A DNA stretch of 64,000 nt from Aquamicrobium lusatiense (GCF_014201615.1 NZ_JACHEU010000002.1:1-64000), one strand, 5' to 3'. Positions 9,203 to 19,123 are shown, counted from the first letter of the stretch. Made by a program: numbers and translations. Notes: generated by a model not told the origin, from the letters alone.

Positions 9203-9823
9203 ATGGCGGGCAACAGCGAAGAAATCGCGTCATCACGGGATGGCGCCCCCTCGGCGCTGGCATCTGCCATCCGCGAGGTGAAGAACAATCTTGCCGACCG
9301 CGATGACGTGGTGATCGACATGCGCGATGCACAGCATTCGCGCCTCGAACTCCTCGCCACCGAACTGGCTCCAATATTCGCTGAAGTTCCGAACGACATC
9401 GAAATTTTCGATTTCGCCCTTTCGTCCGGCTTGCAGCCCCGGCTGTGGATCGACGCCGTGGCCCACATCGCCATGGGTCGCGACCGGCGCACCTATCGTT
9501 TCCTGCGCGACACCCGCCTCGGACGGGTGGTTCTGGCTGAATCCACCGAGATAAAACCGGTCGCCGATCAGGTGACGCGCTATATCGCCGAACGCATCGT
9601 CGAGCGGCAACGCATGCTGGACGCTGGCGGTCAGCTACACGCCACCCCTTCCCAGCCCGAAACCCCGGCAGATGAACCGCAGGCAAAGGCCGGACACCGA
9701 AGCCAGCGCAGGGAAGCCTTCCGTTCCGCCCTCGCCTTCATTGCTGCCGGCGCGCTCACAGGTATGCTTTTATCGCTGGTGCTGTTCTGGGATCACATCA
9801 GGCAGATCGCTCTGCGCTTTTAA
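9203..9823 (+). CDS. Hypothetical single-pass membrane protein
   Basis: About 206 residues. A soluble N-terminal part (1-130) contains DVVIDMRDAQHSRLELLA and GRDRRTYRFLRDTRLG. A basic linker follows, then one C-terminal transmembrane helix (FIAAGALTGMLLSLVLFW). I do not recognise a named domain; similar proteins seem widespread in Hyphomicrobiales. The frame can be extended to a GTG at 9173, but ATG 9203 is preferred. Its 3' end overlaps the convergent metallophosphoesterase gene by 26 bases. Confidence 0.6.
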   Translation: MAGNSEEIASSRDGAPSALASAIREVKNNLADRDDVVIDMRDAQHSRLELLATELAPIFAEVPNDIEIFDFALSSGLQPRLWIDAVAHIAMGRDRRTYRFLRDTRLGRVVLAESTEIKPVADQVTRYIAERIVERQRMLDAGGQLHATPSQPETPADEPQAKAGHRSQRREAFRSALAFIAAGALTGMLLSLVLFWDHIRQIALRF

Positions 9824-10775
9824 CCGAGATAACCTTTTCACCCGATCTGGCCACAAGATCACGAACTTCGAGATCGGCAGGAGGCAAAGTCGCCCCTTCC
9901 AGACCGCGCCGCGTCAGCTTCAGGTTCCAGCCGGCGCCATCAGCGGCGATGTCGATCAGATTGTACTGCGCCGGCGCATGCTTGCCGCCGGGCGCCTGTC
10001 CCGCCGCGGCCACACCCACAACGGGAACCGGGCCATTGGCGCCATCGAGGAAGTTCAGCGACGGATCGTGGGAGTGGCCGTGCAGGACGAGTTCTGCCCC
10101 ATGACGCTTCATGATCCTGCCAAACCGCCCGATGCCGAACAGCCGTTTATGCTGAGGCACGGCGTTGCGCACTGGCGGATGGTGGATCATCACCACCCGG
10201 CACAGACCTCTGGCCGCCGTTTCATCCAGAAGAGCGGCCAGACGCCGCCCCTGCCCTTCCCGCAGATAACCGTTGGCCATGAAGGGCGCTGTGGCACGGG
10301 CAGAAGACACACCGATCAGCGCGATATTTCCGCGTATCCGCAGATAGGGAAAGCCGCGGTGATCTCCCGGCCCGGCATGATGATCCCCGCTGATCCCATC
10401 CCCGCTCATCCATGGCGCCCATTCGCGGCAGACCTTGGCGAAGGCTCCCGGCACATAGGCGTCATGGTTGCCGGGCACCACCGAGACGTGGCGGGGTTCG
10501 CCCAGCGTTTCAAGCCATTGGCGGGCCATCCTGATTTCGCCATCCAGCGCCAGATTGACCAGATCACCGGTGACCGCGATGTGATCAGTTCCACTCGCCC
10601 TGACATCTGCGACAATCGTGCCGATAACCGAGTCATGCATGTGACGCCGGCGATTTCTCTGCCAGTTGATGTAGCCGACCGCCCGCTTGGAGGCGAGTTC
10701 GCGATAGGTTACATCGGGGAGCGGACCGAGATGAGCGTCGGACAGATGCGCAAGCCTGAACATGGCCATCTTCAT
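9798..10775 (-). CDS. Calcineurin-like metallophosphoesterase
   Basis: A 325-residue phosphoesterase with the full dinuclear metal motif series: SDAHLG near the start, GDLVN, GNHDAY, IHHPP and GHSHD. Such enzymes hydrolyse phosphomono- or diesters, but the substrate cannot be told. The start is one of three close in-frame ATGs (10775, 10769, 10763). It is divergent from the Nudix gene with 66 bases between them, and its 3' end runs 26 bases into the upstream convergent gene. Confidence 0.85.
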   Translation of the reverse strand: MKMAMFRLAHLSDAHLGPLPDVTYRELASKRAVGYINWQRNRRRHMHDSVIGTIVADVRASGTDHIAVTGDLVNLALDGEIRMARQWLETLGEPRHVSVVPGNHDAYVPGAFAKVCREWAPWMSGDGISGDHHAGPGDHRGFPYLRIRGNIALIGVSSARATAPFMANGYLREGQGRRLAALLDETAARGLCRVVMIHHPPVRNAVPQHKRLFGIGRFGRIMKRHGAELVLHGHSHDPSLNFLDGANGPVPVVGVAAAGQAPGGKHAPAQYNLIDIAADGAGWNLKLTRRGLEGATLPPADLEVRDLVARSGEKVISVKSAERSA

Positions 10776-10841
10776 AAGCGAGGTGAGCGGCTCTTTCCAC
10801 TCGCCGCCCGTCAAAAAAACTCACAGGAAACGGAAAGTGAA

Positions 10842-11342
10842 ATGAACAGTTCCGATCCGCCCGCCATTTCGCATGAAAACAAACGTCCCGGCCTGACGGC
10901 GCGGATGTTTCATTTCTATTTTCTGCTGCGGCGTCCGATGACGCTGGGTGTGCGCGGTCTCGTCCATGACCCTCAGGCGCACACCGTTCTGCTGGTGCGC
11001 CACACCTACGTTCCCGGCTGGCAACTGCCGGGCGGCGGCGTGGAAGTGGGCGAGACGATGCTGGAAGCGCTGGAACGCGAACTTTCCGAAGAAGCCAACA
11101 TCGTCATGTCGGGGCCGCCGGCCCTGATCTCGATGCACTTCAACCGCCGGTCCAGCCGGCGCGACCATGTCGGCCTCTATCTCATCCAGCACTTCAGCCA
11201 GCCGTCGCCAAAGCTGCCCGACCGGGAAATAGCCGAGGCTGGCTTCTTCGCGCTCGACGCCCTGCCGGAAGAAACGACGCCGGCCACCCGCAAGCGGCTT
11301 TCCGAAGTGTTCGCTGGTGAGACAGCTTCACCCTATTGGTGA
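10842..11342 (+). CDS. Nudix hydrolase
   Basis: A 166-residue Nudix enzyme that would hydrolyse a nucleoside diphosphate linked to a variable group. The Nudix box is visible from GGVEVGE to RELSEEANI. It matches Gx5Ex7REUxEExGU except that the usual Gly near the end is Asn. ATG 10842 follows a purine-rich stretch (CAGGAAACGGAAAG). The same frame is open for more than 1 kb upstream, but that part is antisense to the metallophosphoesterase and is not coding. It overlaps the next convergent gene by 10 bases. Confidence 0.85.
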   Translation: MNSSDPPAISHENKRPGLTARMFHFYFLLRRPMTLGVRGLVHDPQAHTVLLVRHTYVPGWQLPGGGVEVGETMLEALERELSEEANIVMSGPPALISMHFNRRSSRRDHVGLYLIQHFSQPSPKLPDREIAEAGFFALDALPEETTPATRKRLSEVFAGETASPYW

Positions 11343-12328
11343 GCCCTTGTCTCAAAGCGGTCCCGATCATGCGGGGCCGCAAAATCCACGTCCGGCCCCA
11401 GCGGCACGATGCCAGTCGGATTTATCGTCTTGTGGCTTCCGTAATAGTGCCACTTGATGTGATGCAGATCGACGGTGCCTGCCACACCCGCAACCTGAAA
11501 CAGGTCGCGCACATAATTTGACAGGTTGGGATAATCGGCGATGCACTGCCGGTTACATTTGAAATGGCCGACATAGACCGGATCGAAGCGCACAAGCGTG
11601 GTGAAAAGTCGCCAGTCGGCTTCGGTAATGCCCGCCCCCGTCAGGTACCGCTGTCGCGACAGCCTGTCGTCCAGGGTGTCCAGCATGGCGAACAATTCGC
11701 CATAAGCTTCCTCGTACGCCTCCTGCGTGGTGGCGAAACCTGCACGATAAACGCCGTTGTTTACTGCCGGGTAGATGGGATCGTTGAGAGCGTCGATCTC
11801 TTTCCGCAAAGCCTTGGGATAAAAATCCACGCCCGCATCGCCCCATTCGTCAAAAGCGGAATTGAGCATGCGAATGATTTCCGCAGATTCATTGCTGACA
11901 ATGGTCTGCTCCTGCTTGTCCCACAGAACCGGCACTGTTACCCGGCCGGAGTAAGCAGGATCGGCGCGGGTGTAGATCTGGTGGAGAAATTCCAGCCCGT
12001 AAAGCGTGTCGCCGGTCGCGCCATCACGCTTGCGGAAGGTCCAGCCATCCTCGCCCATGAAATGGTCGACCACCGAAACCGAGATCACCTTCTCAAGCTT
12101 CTTCAGCGCCCGGAATATCAGTGTGCGGTGCGCCCACGGGCAGGCCAGCGACACATAGAGATGATAGCGGCCGGGTTCAGCCCTGAAGCCACGCTCCCGT
12201 CCCGGAGCGGGCAGCCCATCGGCTGTGATCCAGTCGCGCCATTGCGACTGCGAGCGCACGAACCGCCCGCCGCTCGCGCTGGTATCGTACCAGTTGTCTT
12301 CCCATTTTCCGTCGACAAGCAAACCCAT
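11333..12328 (-). CDS. Glutathionyl-hydroquinone reductase (Xi-class GST)
   Basis: A 331-residue enzyme of the YqjG/PcpF family, which uses glutathione to reduce glutathionyl-hydroquinones and return them to hydroquinones. The catalytic Cys63 lies in SLACPWAHR, the same place as in E. coli YqjG. The N-terminal thioredoxin-like domain is followed by an all-helical domain with AGITEADWRLFTTLVRFD. ATG 12328 is preceded by AAAGGAATT. The open frame upstream of this start has no conserved content. Confidence 0.9.
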   Translation of the reverse strand: MGLLVDGKWEDNWYDTSASGGRFVRSQSQWRDWITADGLPAPGRERGFRAEPGRYHLYVSLACPWAHRTLIFRALKKLEKVISVSVVDHFMGEDGWTFRKRDGATGDTLYGLEFLHQIYTRADPAYSGRVTVPVLWDKQEQTIVSNESAEIIRMLNSAFDEWGDAGVDFYPKALRKEIDALNDPIYPAVNNGVYRAGFATTQEAYEEAYGELFAMLDTLDDRLSRQRYLTGAGITEADWRLFTTLVRFDPVYVGHFKCNRQCIADYPNLSNYVRDLFQVAGVAGTVDLHHIKWHYYGSHKTINPTGIVPLGPDVDFAAPHDRDRFETRAHQ

Positions 12329-12590
12329 CGCAATTCCTTTCCGGTCAGGTTCGCATATAGGGCGGCCGTCGGTTGAAGGCACCATTGTGAACGGGAAACA
12401 CAGCGTCAACCGATGTACACCGGCACAAGGCCGATTGCAGCCGCCCGCGTTTGATGCTAGCGGGACTTTCATGTTGGATTTCTTTGCAGCCATCCGGTTC
12501 GACCGACGACGAAAGGACGCCCGCGCCTGAGCGCATTGGCGAACGCTGCCTGTGGCGGCACCCTTTTCTCGCATACCGGACTGCAAAGAC

Positions 12591-13103
12591 ATGAGCCTTG
12601 CCGACGTCACATACATGCCGGAAACCCCGGCGCATGACCCTGAAATCGATACCCTGAACGAAGAGGCTTTCGGGCCCGGCCGTTTCGCGCGTGCCGCTTA
12701 CAAGATCCGCGAGGGTGGGCCACATGAGCGTGATCTGTCCTTTGTCGGCATCAGGAATGGCATGGTCATTGCGTCTGTCCGCATGACACCGATCGCCGCG
12801 GGAAAGGGCCGCTCGCTCATGCTCGGGCCGCTCGCGGTTCGCCCGGCCCACAAGAATCTGGGGATCGGCAGGCATCTTGTCGCCATGGCGCTGGAAGCAG
12901 CAAGAAACGCTGGCTGGCAATCGGTTCTTCTTGTCGGTGATGAGCCATATTACGGCCCGCTGGGTTTCACCCGCATTCCTTATGGTCAGATCTCCATGCC
13001 CCGCCCTGTCGACCGCAACCGGCTGCTGATCCACGAGATCGTCCCCGGGGCAGTGACAAGCCTTGCGGGAGAGGTAACCCACGCCGCTCTTGCCCGACCT
13101 TAG
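12591..13103 (+). CDS. GNAT family N-acetyltransferase
   Basis: A 170-residue acetyltransferase. LMLGPLAVRPAHKNLGIGR is the acetyl-CoA pyrophosphate-binding motif A (Q/RxxGxG/A variant), and FYGPLGF-type motif B appears as YYGPLGFTRIP. It is close to the YhbS-like group. The acceptor substrate is unknown. ATG 12591 is chosen over an in-frame GTG at 12552 because the family N-terminus begins near it. Confidence 0.82.
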   Translation: MSLADVTYMPETPAHDPEIDTLNEEAFGPGRFARAAYKIREGGPHERDLSFVGIRNGMVIASVRMTPIAAGKGRSLMLGPLAVRPAHKNLGIGRHLVAMALEAARNAGWQSVLLVGDEPYYGPLGFTRIPYGQISMPRPVDRNRLLIHEIVPGAVTSLAGEVTHAALARP

Positions 13104-13181
13104 TAGCATAATGCTCGATATGGTTGCAGGCATGCGGAGGACCTCGTAAAGCAAGCTCAGTTTTCACGGAGAGCCCCGCCC

Positions 13182-13943
13182 ATGAACGCCGAAGGACAAA
13201 TTGCGATCGTTACCGGTGCAGGTTCCGGCCTTGGCGAGGCAACCGCCCGCGCGCTGGCTGCCAGAGGCGCCCGTGTCGCCATATTCGATGTCGGCATCGA
13301 GCGCGCTCAGGCTGTGGCTGCCGACATTGGCGGCATTGCCGTCAAATGCGATGTCAGCGATGCCGCAAGCGGCGTGGCAGCCATGGCCGAGGTCACCGGG
13401 AAGCTGGGCACCGCCCGTATACTGGTCAACTGCGCCGGCATCGCCATCGGAGTGAAGACCATCGGCAAGGACGGGCCGCATCCGCTCGACCAGTACCGCC
13501 GGGTCATCGAGATCAATCTCATCGGCTCTTTCAACATGATCCGCCTGTTTGCCGACGCAGCCGCAAAGCTGGAACCGCTGGCTGGCGGCGAGCGTGGCGT
13601 CATCGTCAACACTGCATCCGTCGCTGCTTATGACGGACAGGTCGGACAGGCTGCCTACTCAGCCTCCAAGGGCGGCGTGGTGGGTATGACGCTGCCCATT
13701 GCCCGCGATCTCGCCCGCTCCGGCATCCGCGTCTGCACCATCGCTCCCGGCATCTTCAAGACGCCGATGATGGCGGCCATGCCACAGGAAGTGCAGGATT
13801 CGCTCGGTGCCGCCGTGCCGTTCCCCTCGCGTCTGGGCGAGCCTGCCGAATATGCGGCCCTCGCGCTCCACATCATCGACAACCAGATGCTGAATGGCGA
13901 AACAATCCGTCTTGACGGCGCCATCCGCATGGCGCCGAAATAG
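13182..13943 (+). CDS. Short-chain dehydrogenase/reductase, HSD10-like
   Basis: A 253-residue classical SDR with TGAGSGLG for cofactor binding, NCAGIA, the catalytic Ser in [10 protein letters not shown] and YSASK as the Tyr-Lys pair. Asp39 after the second strand (FDVG) favours NAD(H). The sequence around [13 protein letters not shown] and the C-terminal AIRMAPK resemble 3-hydroxyacyl-CoA dehydrogenase type 2 (HSD17B10), which acts on branched or steroid substrates; the exact substrate is inference. GGAG at 13170-13173 supports the start. Confidence 0.85.
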   Translation: MNAEGQIAIVTGAGSGLGEATARALAARGARVAIFDVGIERAQAVAADIGGIAVKCDVSDAASGVAAMAEVTGKLGTARILVNCAGIAIGVKTIGKDGPHPLDQYRRVIEINLIGSFNMIRLFADAAAKLEPLAGGERGVIVNTASVAAYDGQVGQAAYSASKGGVVGMTLPIARDLARSGIRVCTIAPGIFKTPMMAAMPQEVQDSLGAAVPFPSRLGEPAEYAALALHIIDNQMLNGETIRLDGAIRMAPK

Positions 13944-14079
13944 GACCGCCGGGAACATCCGTATCCTGTGATGCGGTGTTCCGAAGCACCGGACCAAAAA
14001 CACCCGGACGTTTTCAGACTGTCGCGGTTTCCGGTCAAAATGTCGGAGCGCGCTTTGCGCGCGCAACAGGAGACTTGTT

Positions 14080-14841
14080 TTGAACGAGATCAAAAAAGAC
14101 GTTATTCGCGAAACGGATGCAGAGGCGATCCGGCTTGCCAAAACGCTGTTGCGGAGCGCCCGCTTCGGTGCGCTTGCCTTCAACGAAAAGCCCACGGGTG
14201 TGCCGATGATCAGCCGCATCGGCATAGCCACCGACATCGACGGAACGCCGATCACCCTGATTTCCAGCCTGTCCGGCCACACGCAGGGCCTTGGTGCCGA
14301 TCCGCGCTGCGCTCTGCTCGTGGGCGAACCTGGCAAGGGCGATGCCATGGCTCACCCCCGCATCAGCATTGTCTGCCACGCCCGGCGCATCGAGCGGGAA
14401 TCCGCTGAGAATGAGCGGATCGCGCGCCGTTATCTCAACCGCAATCCCAAGGCGAAGCTATATGTGGGGCTCGGCGACTTTGCGTTCTTCCGGCTGGAAG
14501 TCGAGCGGGCCAGCATGAATGGAGGCTTCGGCAAGGCTTATCTGCTGGAACGATCCGACATCGTCACTGAAAACGCGGCGAATGAGGAATTCGGGGCACG
14601 CGAGCAATCCGCCATCGAGCATATGAACGAAGATCACCGCGACGCCATTGCAGTTTATGCGCAGCATTTTGCGAAGGCGAAGGGCGACGGCTGGGTGGTG
14701 ACCGGTTTCGATTCCGAGGGCATGGATCTGGCCGCGGGCGATCAGTGCCTGCGCATATTCTTCCCCGAACAGCTGTCATCCGCGCATGATTTGCGCCGGG
14801 TACTGGCTGAAATGGCGAAAACCGGCCGTGCTGCCGGGTAG
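14080..14841 (+). CDS. HugZ-like flavin-reductase-fold protein with DUF2470
   Basis: A 253-residue protein with an N-terminal pyridoxamine-5'-phosphate-oxidase-like split barrel (about 15-160) and a C-terminal DUF2470 domain carrying SAIEHMNEDHRDAI. This layout is that of HugZ-type haem-degrading or haem-binding proteins and of related uncharacterised proteins. The start is TTG 14080, with AGGAG at 14068-14072 seven bases away. No haem uptake gene is adjacent, so haem use remains inference. Confidence 0.78.
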   Translation: MNEIKKDVIRETDAEAIRLAKTLLRSARFGALAFNEKPTGVPMISRIGIATDIDGTPITLISSLSGHTQGLGADPRCALLVGEPGKGDAMAHPRISIVCHARRIERESAENERIARRYLNRNPKAKLYVGLGDFAFFRLEVERASMNGGFGKAYLLERSDIVTENAANEEFGAREQSAIEHMNEDHRDAIAVYAQHFAKAKGDGWVVTGFDSEGMDLAAGDQCLRIFFPEQLSSAHDLRRVLAEMAKTGRAAG

Positions 14842-14992
14842 CGGGCCGTTCGTCGAACCAGTCTCGTGATCTGGTGCACATAGCTTAGGCTTTGTATCGG
14901 TTGAGACATTTGATGCCTGATAACGGAAAAGTTGCAGGCTATACCTTTGCTCCACCGCACCCATAGTGCAGGATCGGCGTGAAGGAGGGTGC

Positions 14993-15316
14993 ATGCGGGC
15001 GATGAAAAATATCCTCACTGAACAGGCCGCTGCTTTTCTGGCGTTGACGGCAAACAGCAAGCGCCTTGAGATCCTCTCGCTTCTGATGCGCGAGGAACTC
15101 TCCGTGAATACCCTCGCTTCACTGGTGGGACTGAGCCAGTCGGCGCTTTCCCAGCATCTGGCAAAGTTGCGCTGTGGCGGGCTGGTCGAAACGCGACGCG
15201 AGCGCCAGACAATCTATTATTCCTGCAATTGCCGTTCGGTGGAACGTCTGCTGTGCCTGATGGAAGATCTGTTCGCAGACCGGAAAGCCGTTCGCAGCCT
15301 TGATACCGGAACCTGA
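14993..15316 (+). CDS. ArsR/SmtB family transcriptional regulator
   Basis: A 107-residue winged-helix repressor. LTANSKRLEILSLLMREELSV leads into the recognition helix LVGLSQSALSQHLAKLR and the wing ETRRERQTIYY. No CxC metal motif is obvious in helix 3, so it may be of the NolR-like or redox type and not metal-sensing. GGAGG at 14984-14988 sits just before ATG 14993. It is followed by a strong terminator. Confidence 0.85.
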   Translation: MRAMKNILTEQAAAFLALTANSKRLEILSLLMREELSVNTLASLVGLSQSALSQHLAKLRCGGLVETRRERQTIYYSCNCRSVERLLCLMEDLFADRKAVRSLDTGT

Positions 15317-15365
15317 CAGGTCAGCAGCCGGAAGCACACTTTTCCGAAGCCACGCCTCCCGCTGG

Positions 15366-15408
15366 ACCGCCTGAAGCCAACGGTGTCGCTTCAGGCGGTT
15401 TTTATTTT
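15366..15408 (+). terminator. Rho-independent terminator after the ArsR gene
   Basis: ACCGCCTGAAGC (15366-15377) and GCTTCAGGCGGT (15388-15399) form a 12-bp perfect stem followed by TTTTTATTTT. Confidence 0.9.
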
Positions 15409-15455
15409 GGTGCTGAATGCTTTATCTCGCACCATCGAAACAGAACGGTGGTGGC

Positions 15456-16259
15456 ATGGAACCTGTCCGCATCGACGACCCGCTGGACGAGCGGGTAGCA
15501 GCCTATGTTGACATCCGCGAGCGCGATCTCGTCGGCAGGCAAGGACGCTTCGTAGCCGAAGGCAAAGTGGTTGTGGACGTTCTGACCGCAACGCGGCGCT
15601 TCGGGGTCGAATCCGTTCTGGTACTGGAAAACCGTCTGGCAGGCATGCAGCATGTGCTGGCGCGCCTGCCTGCCGACGTTCCGGTCTATGTGGTCGGCGC
15701 GGCGGTGATGGATCGCATTGCGGGCTTTCACATGCACAGGGGCATTCTGGCCATCGGCCTTCGCGGCGAACTGGCGTCTCCCGACCAGCTTCTTGGCACT
15801 GTCGGGCAAAATGCGCTTGTCGCCGTCCTGGTCGGCATTTCGAACCATGACAATGTGGGTTCGATCTTCCGCAACGCCGCCGCCTTCGGCGCAGATGCGG
15901 TCCTGCTCGACAAGGCCAGTTGCGACCCGCTCTATCGCAAGGCAATCCGCGTTTCAGTCGGAGCAGCCCTGAAAGTGCCGTTCGCCGTGGCTGACGATGC
16001 AGCCATCATCGCAGATTTGCTTGAGAAAAAGGGGTTTACGCAGTTTGCCCTGTCTCCGCGCGGTGAGACGGATATACGCGACGTACAGCCCCGCGGACCT
16101 GTTGCCCTCTACCTCGGCACCGAAGGCGAGGGATTGCCCGAACACCTCATGTCCCGCCTTCACACAGCGCGCATCACCATGGCGCCGGGCTTCGACAGCC
16201 TGAACGTCGCCGCAGCCTCGGCGATTGCGTTGCACGCCTTCACCAGAAATGCGGGATAA
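15456..16259 (+). CDS. SpoU/TrmH family RNA methyltransferase
   Basis: A 267-residue SPOUT-class 2'-O-methyltransferase acting on rRNA or tRNA with S-adenosylmethionine. The N-terminal substrate-binding part (about 1-100) is followed by the knotted catalytic domain with all three motifs: GISNHDNVGSIFRNA, YLGTEGEGLPEHL and LNVAAASAIALH. The target nucleotide is not predictable. The frame opens at 15417, and ATG 15456 fits the family N-terminus better. Confidence 0.88.
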   Translation: MEPVRIDDPLDERVAAYVDIRERDLVGRQGRFVAEGKVVVDVLTATRRFGVESVLVLENRLAGMQHVLARLPADVPVYVVGAAVMDRIAGFHMHRGILAIGLRGELASPDQLLGTVGQNALVAVLVGISNHDNVGSIFRNAAAFGADAVLLDKASCDPLYRKAIRVSVGAALKVPFAVADDAAIIADLLEKKGFTQFALSPRGETDIRDVQPRGPVALYLGTEGEGLPEHLMSRLHTARITMAPGFDSLNVAAASAIALHAFTRNAG

Positions 16260-16302
16260 GCAACACCGTCACAGCCTTCCGTCCTCCTTTCGGAGTTGGC
16301 AC

Positions 16303-17406
16303 TCAGTTTTCGGCATCCGCCTTTTGCAGTGAAGTAATCCGTGCTGCAAGGCTTGCCCGGTCGGAGTTTTCGCTTCCCTTTTCTGCCAGCAGCCGGGTGA
16401 TGGGAGAATCCGGTCCCTCTCGCTGTGCGGTCATCTGAACAACCTCGGCAGCCAGCGCCGCCATCTGGTCCCGCAGTTCCGCACCGCTCTCGGCTTCCTT
16501 GCCCCTGGCTTGCGCCAGTCGCCGCTCAAGCCTGTCCCGGTCGGCTTTGATCCGCGCAAGTGTCACATCAGCCCCCGAGATTGCCCTGGCAGAACCGCGT
16601 TTACCTGAACCTGCTTTCTTCGAAGCCCGTTCCGGGGTGGAGGGTTTGGATGCCTCACGCAGACGCGCCAGTTCACGCTCGCGCCGTTCCAGCGTTTCGT
16701 CACGGTCGGCGACCGTTGCCAGCAGACGCTCGATTCGGGCACCGAGATCCCCTGCCCGCTGCTGTTCCACCCTGAGCGCTTCACGCGCCGCGTTTGCCTG
16801 TGCCAGAAGCTCCTTGTCCTTCTGCTCGGCTTGTCTGATTTCGACACGCAAACGCGAAATTTCCGCAGCCAGTTTGTCGACCTCGGATTCGCGGCCGACG
16901 AGCTCTATCTGCCGGCTGCTGGCCAGATAGGACGCCTCCTCATATTGATGCGAAACTTGCCGGATTTGTTCATCCCGCTCCTTAAGCGTCTTGCTGCCTT
17001 CGTCCAGCGCCGCCTGCAATCTGGTCACATTCTGTTCAGCTTCTTCGAGCTGCGCCGCAAGCGACCCGTTACGCTCCTCCAGTCCGGAAATGGTGTGCAC
17101 CAGTTGTGCCTTGTCCACGTCCAGCGCGGCGGCTTTCTGTTCGAGCCGCGCGATTTCGACTTTCTGCTCGGCCTGTCTGGCCTCAAGAGAAGAGATCGTC
17201 ATCTCCAGTCGCCGCGCCTGCATGGCAAATTCGGCACGCACCCTGTCTTTTTCGGCCTGCAATTCGGTGCGGCTCAACGGCAGCGCCGCCTCCAGACGCC
17301 TGCGCGTGAGCGTGACCGCGCGCCGCCAGATCGGAGGCCCCAGCAGAAGCGCGATAAAGCCTGCGCACAAGAAGCCAAGCAGGAAGAAAAGGATCGACTG
17401 GACCAA
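16303..17406 (-). CDS. Membrane-anchored coiled-coil protein
   Basis: A 367-residue protein with one N-terminal membrane helix (ILFFLLGFLCAGFIALLLG) and then an almost continuous coiled coil from about residue 45 to 250, rich in Glu, Arg, Ala and Leu heptads. A basic linker (KKAGSGKRGSARA) and a second short coiled coil follow. The topology suggests a cell-envelope or division-associated scaffold anchored in the inner membrane. No named family is recognised. Confidence 0.65.
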   Translation of the reverse strand: MVQSILFFLLGFLCAGFIALLLGPPIWRRAVTLTRRRLEAALPLSRTELQAEKDRVRAEFAMQARRLEMTISSLEARQAEQKVEIARLEQKAAALDVDKAQLVHTISGLEERNGSLAAQLEEAEQNVTRLQAALDEGSKTLKERDEQIRQVSHQYEEASYLASSRQIELVGRESEVDKLAAEISRLRVEIRQAEQKDKELLAQANAAREALRVEQQRAGDLGARIERLLATVADRDETLERRERELARLREASKPSTPERASKKAGSGKRGSARAISGADVTLARIKADRDRLERRLAQARGKEAESGAELRDQMAALAAEVVQMTAQREGPDSPITRLLAEKGSENSDRASLAARITSLQKADAEN

Positions 17407-17612
17407 GATGCGCTATCCGTTCCAAATGTCGCAGAGCAGAACCTTATCTCAAAGTCCTGCCCGGCGCTTCTCAAGAATGCCTGCGAAAGGCCCGCTCCGC
17501 AAACGCGTCCGGCCCTAGGAAAATGTGTTTCAAATCAGGGCCACTGCGCCACGGGCTGAACCGATCGCGCAAAACCGGCAAGAGCACTCAGGCTTTGCCG
17601 GACGCGGAAGCG

Positions 17613-18194
17613 TCAGAATGGGTTCCAGGTCGGAGACTGGGTCAGCTTCAGATAGCCCATATTGATACCCAGTCTGGCGCCCACGCCGGTGCGGATCGGG
17701 ACCAGCAGCATCTGATTGTTCTTGAGCACGTTGAAGCCGACGCCTGCGATCACATAGGCAGAGCCCGCAACACCGCCGTAACGCGTATAAAGATTGCTGA
17801 TATCGTCCAGATTGTAGACCAGAACCATGACGCGGGAGCCCTGTCCGCCAAAATCCCAGCCGAGCGAGGGCCCCTGCCAGAACACCCGGTGGTCTCCGGC
17901 GTTCTTGGTATAGAGCGTGCCTTCGCCATAGGTGAGGCCCCCAATCAGCGCGCCCGACCCCTCTTCTCCCAGAATGTAGCCGTTAGGAAGGCCGTAGGAG
18001 GAAAAAACCTTTTCGACGACACTTGCCAGCCCACCCGAGGTGGAGCCGAAAAAGCGATGGCCGGAATCGACAATCTCCTGAGCCGTGTATTCCTGGGCCC
18101 GCGAGGCCGACACCGAAAAGGCGAGCGCGCTCGCGAGAATGATGGTCGTAGCCATAGCGCGGACGAAATCCGGCCTGAGATATCGGGAAATCAT
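17613..18194 (-). CDS. DUF1134 exported protein
   Basis: A 193-residue protein with an N-terminal signal peptide (hydrophobic TTIILASALAFSVSASRAQ with AxA-like cleavage) and a mature Gly-rich domain typical of DUF1134, related to the SYLF lipid-binding fold. Characteristic segments are GSTSGGLASVVEK, SGALIGGLTYGEG and LGWDFGGQGSR. It is likely periplasmic. ATG 18194 follows GGAGATGTACTGC. A longer start at 18239 is unlikely because it would bury the signal peptide. Confidence 0.8.
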   Translation of the reverse strand: MISRYLRPDFVRAMATTIILASALAFSVSASRAQEYTAQEIVDSGHRFFGSTSGGLASVVEKVFSSYGLPNGYILGEEGSGALIGGLTYGEGTLYTKNAGDHRVFWQGPSLGWDFGGQGSRVMVLVYNLDDISNLYTRYGGVAGSAYVIAGVGFNVLKNNQMLLVPIRTGVGARLGINMGYLKLTQSPTWNPF

Positions 18195-18493
18195 GCAGTA
18201 CATCTCCGTAACGGAGCACTCCGTCTGCGCCTCGGGCATCCGCGATTCTGAATCGATCGCTTATCATACCAGTCACGGCAACCTATGCCGTAATTCTTTT
18301 TCAACCATTAAGCTTTCACATGAAGATGGCAGTTCGAAGGCCGAAACTGCCGTTGGGACGTCCGCCTGCGCAACACTCCATACCCTGCATTTCGGCCGGC
18401 GCCTTCGCCGGATTCGACATCGCAGACTATAGGGTCGCGGCGCAAGCTGGCGTATTCACGTCGACAGATCGATTCTTGCAGGGACCGCCGCTC

Positions 18494-19123
18494 ATGACAG
18501 ACCTTTTCACGCTTTCCGCGCCTGATCTCGCCGCCCTTCTGTGCAGCCGGGTCTGTCACGACATCATTTCTCCGGTTGGGGCTATCAACAACGGCCTCGA
18601 ACTGCTCGATGAAGGCGGCGCCGACGAAGACGCCATGAACCTCATCCGCCAGAGCGCGCGCAACGCCTCGGCTCGCCTGCAATTCGCCCGCATTGCCTTT
18701 GGTGCAGCCGGTTCGGCCGGAATGCAGATCGACACCGGAGATGCGCAGGCTGTCGCCATCGCATTTCTCAATAATGAAAAGCCGGAACTGGTCTGGGAAG
18801 GCGGCCGTGCGCTGCTGCCCAAGAACAAGGTCAAGCTGCTGCTCAACCTCATCCTGATCGCGAATGCCGCGATCCCGCGCGGCGGCAAGATCTCGGTCAA
18901 ACTGGAAGATCTCGAGACCGCGCCACGCTTCGTCATTTCCTCCAGCGGTCCCATGTTGCGGGTGCCGCCGAAATTCCTCGAACTGCATTCGGGCGGCAAG
19001 CCCGAAGAGCCGATCGATGCCCATGCCGTGCAGCCTTACTATACGCTTCTTCTGGCGCGCGAAGCCGGCATGACGATCTCCATTCACGCCACCGCCGAAG
19101 AGATCACCCTGACCGCCGCATAA
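18494..19123 (+). CDS. chpT: Histidine phosphotransferase ChpT
   Basis: A 209-residue phosphotransferase that passes phosphate from the hybrid kinase CckA to CtrA and CpdR in the alphaproteobacterial cell-cycle relay. The phospho-accepting His22 lies in CSRVCHDIISPVGAI, followed by the degenerate kinase-like ATPase fold (about 90-205) that does not bind ATP. It lies 600 bases upstream of convergent ctrA, as in Brucella. ATG 18494 is used; the frame extends upstream without conserved sequence. Confidence 0.9.
   Translation: MTDLFTLSAPDLAALLCSRVCHDIISPVGAINNGLELLDEGGADEDAMNLIRQSARNASARLQFARIAFGAAGSAGMQIDTGDAQAVAIAFLNNEKPELVWEGGRALLPKNKVKLLLNLILIANAAIPRGGKISVKLEDLETAPRFVISSSGPMLRVPPKFLELHSGGKPEEPIDAHAVQPYYTLLLAREAGMTISIHATAEEITLTAA

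Noticed and set aside
9672..10841. Long upstream extension of the Nudix frame
   Set aside because: It is antisense to the metallophosphoesterase with all its catalytic motifs, and no conserved sequence precedes ATG 10842.
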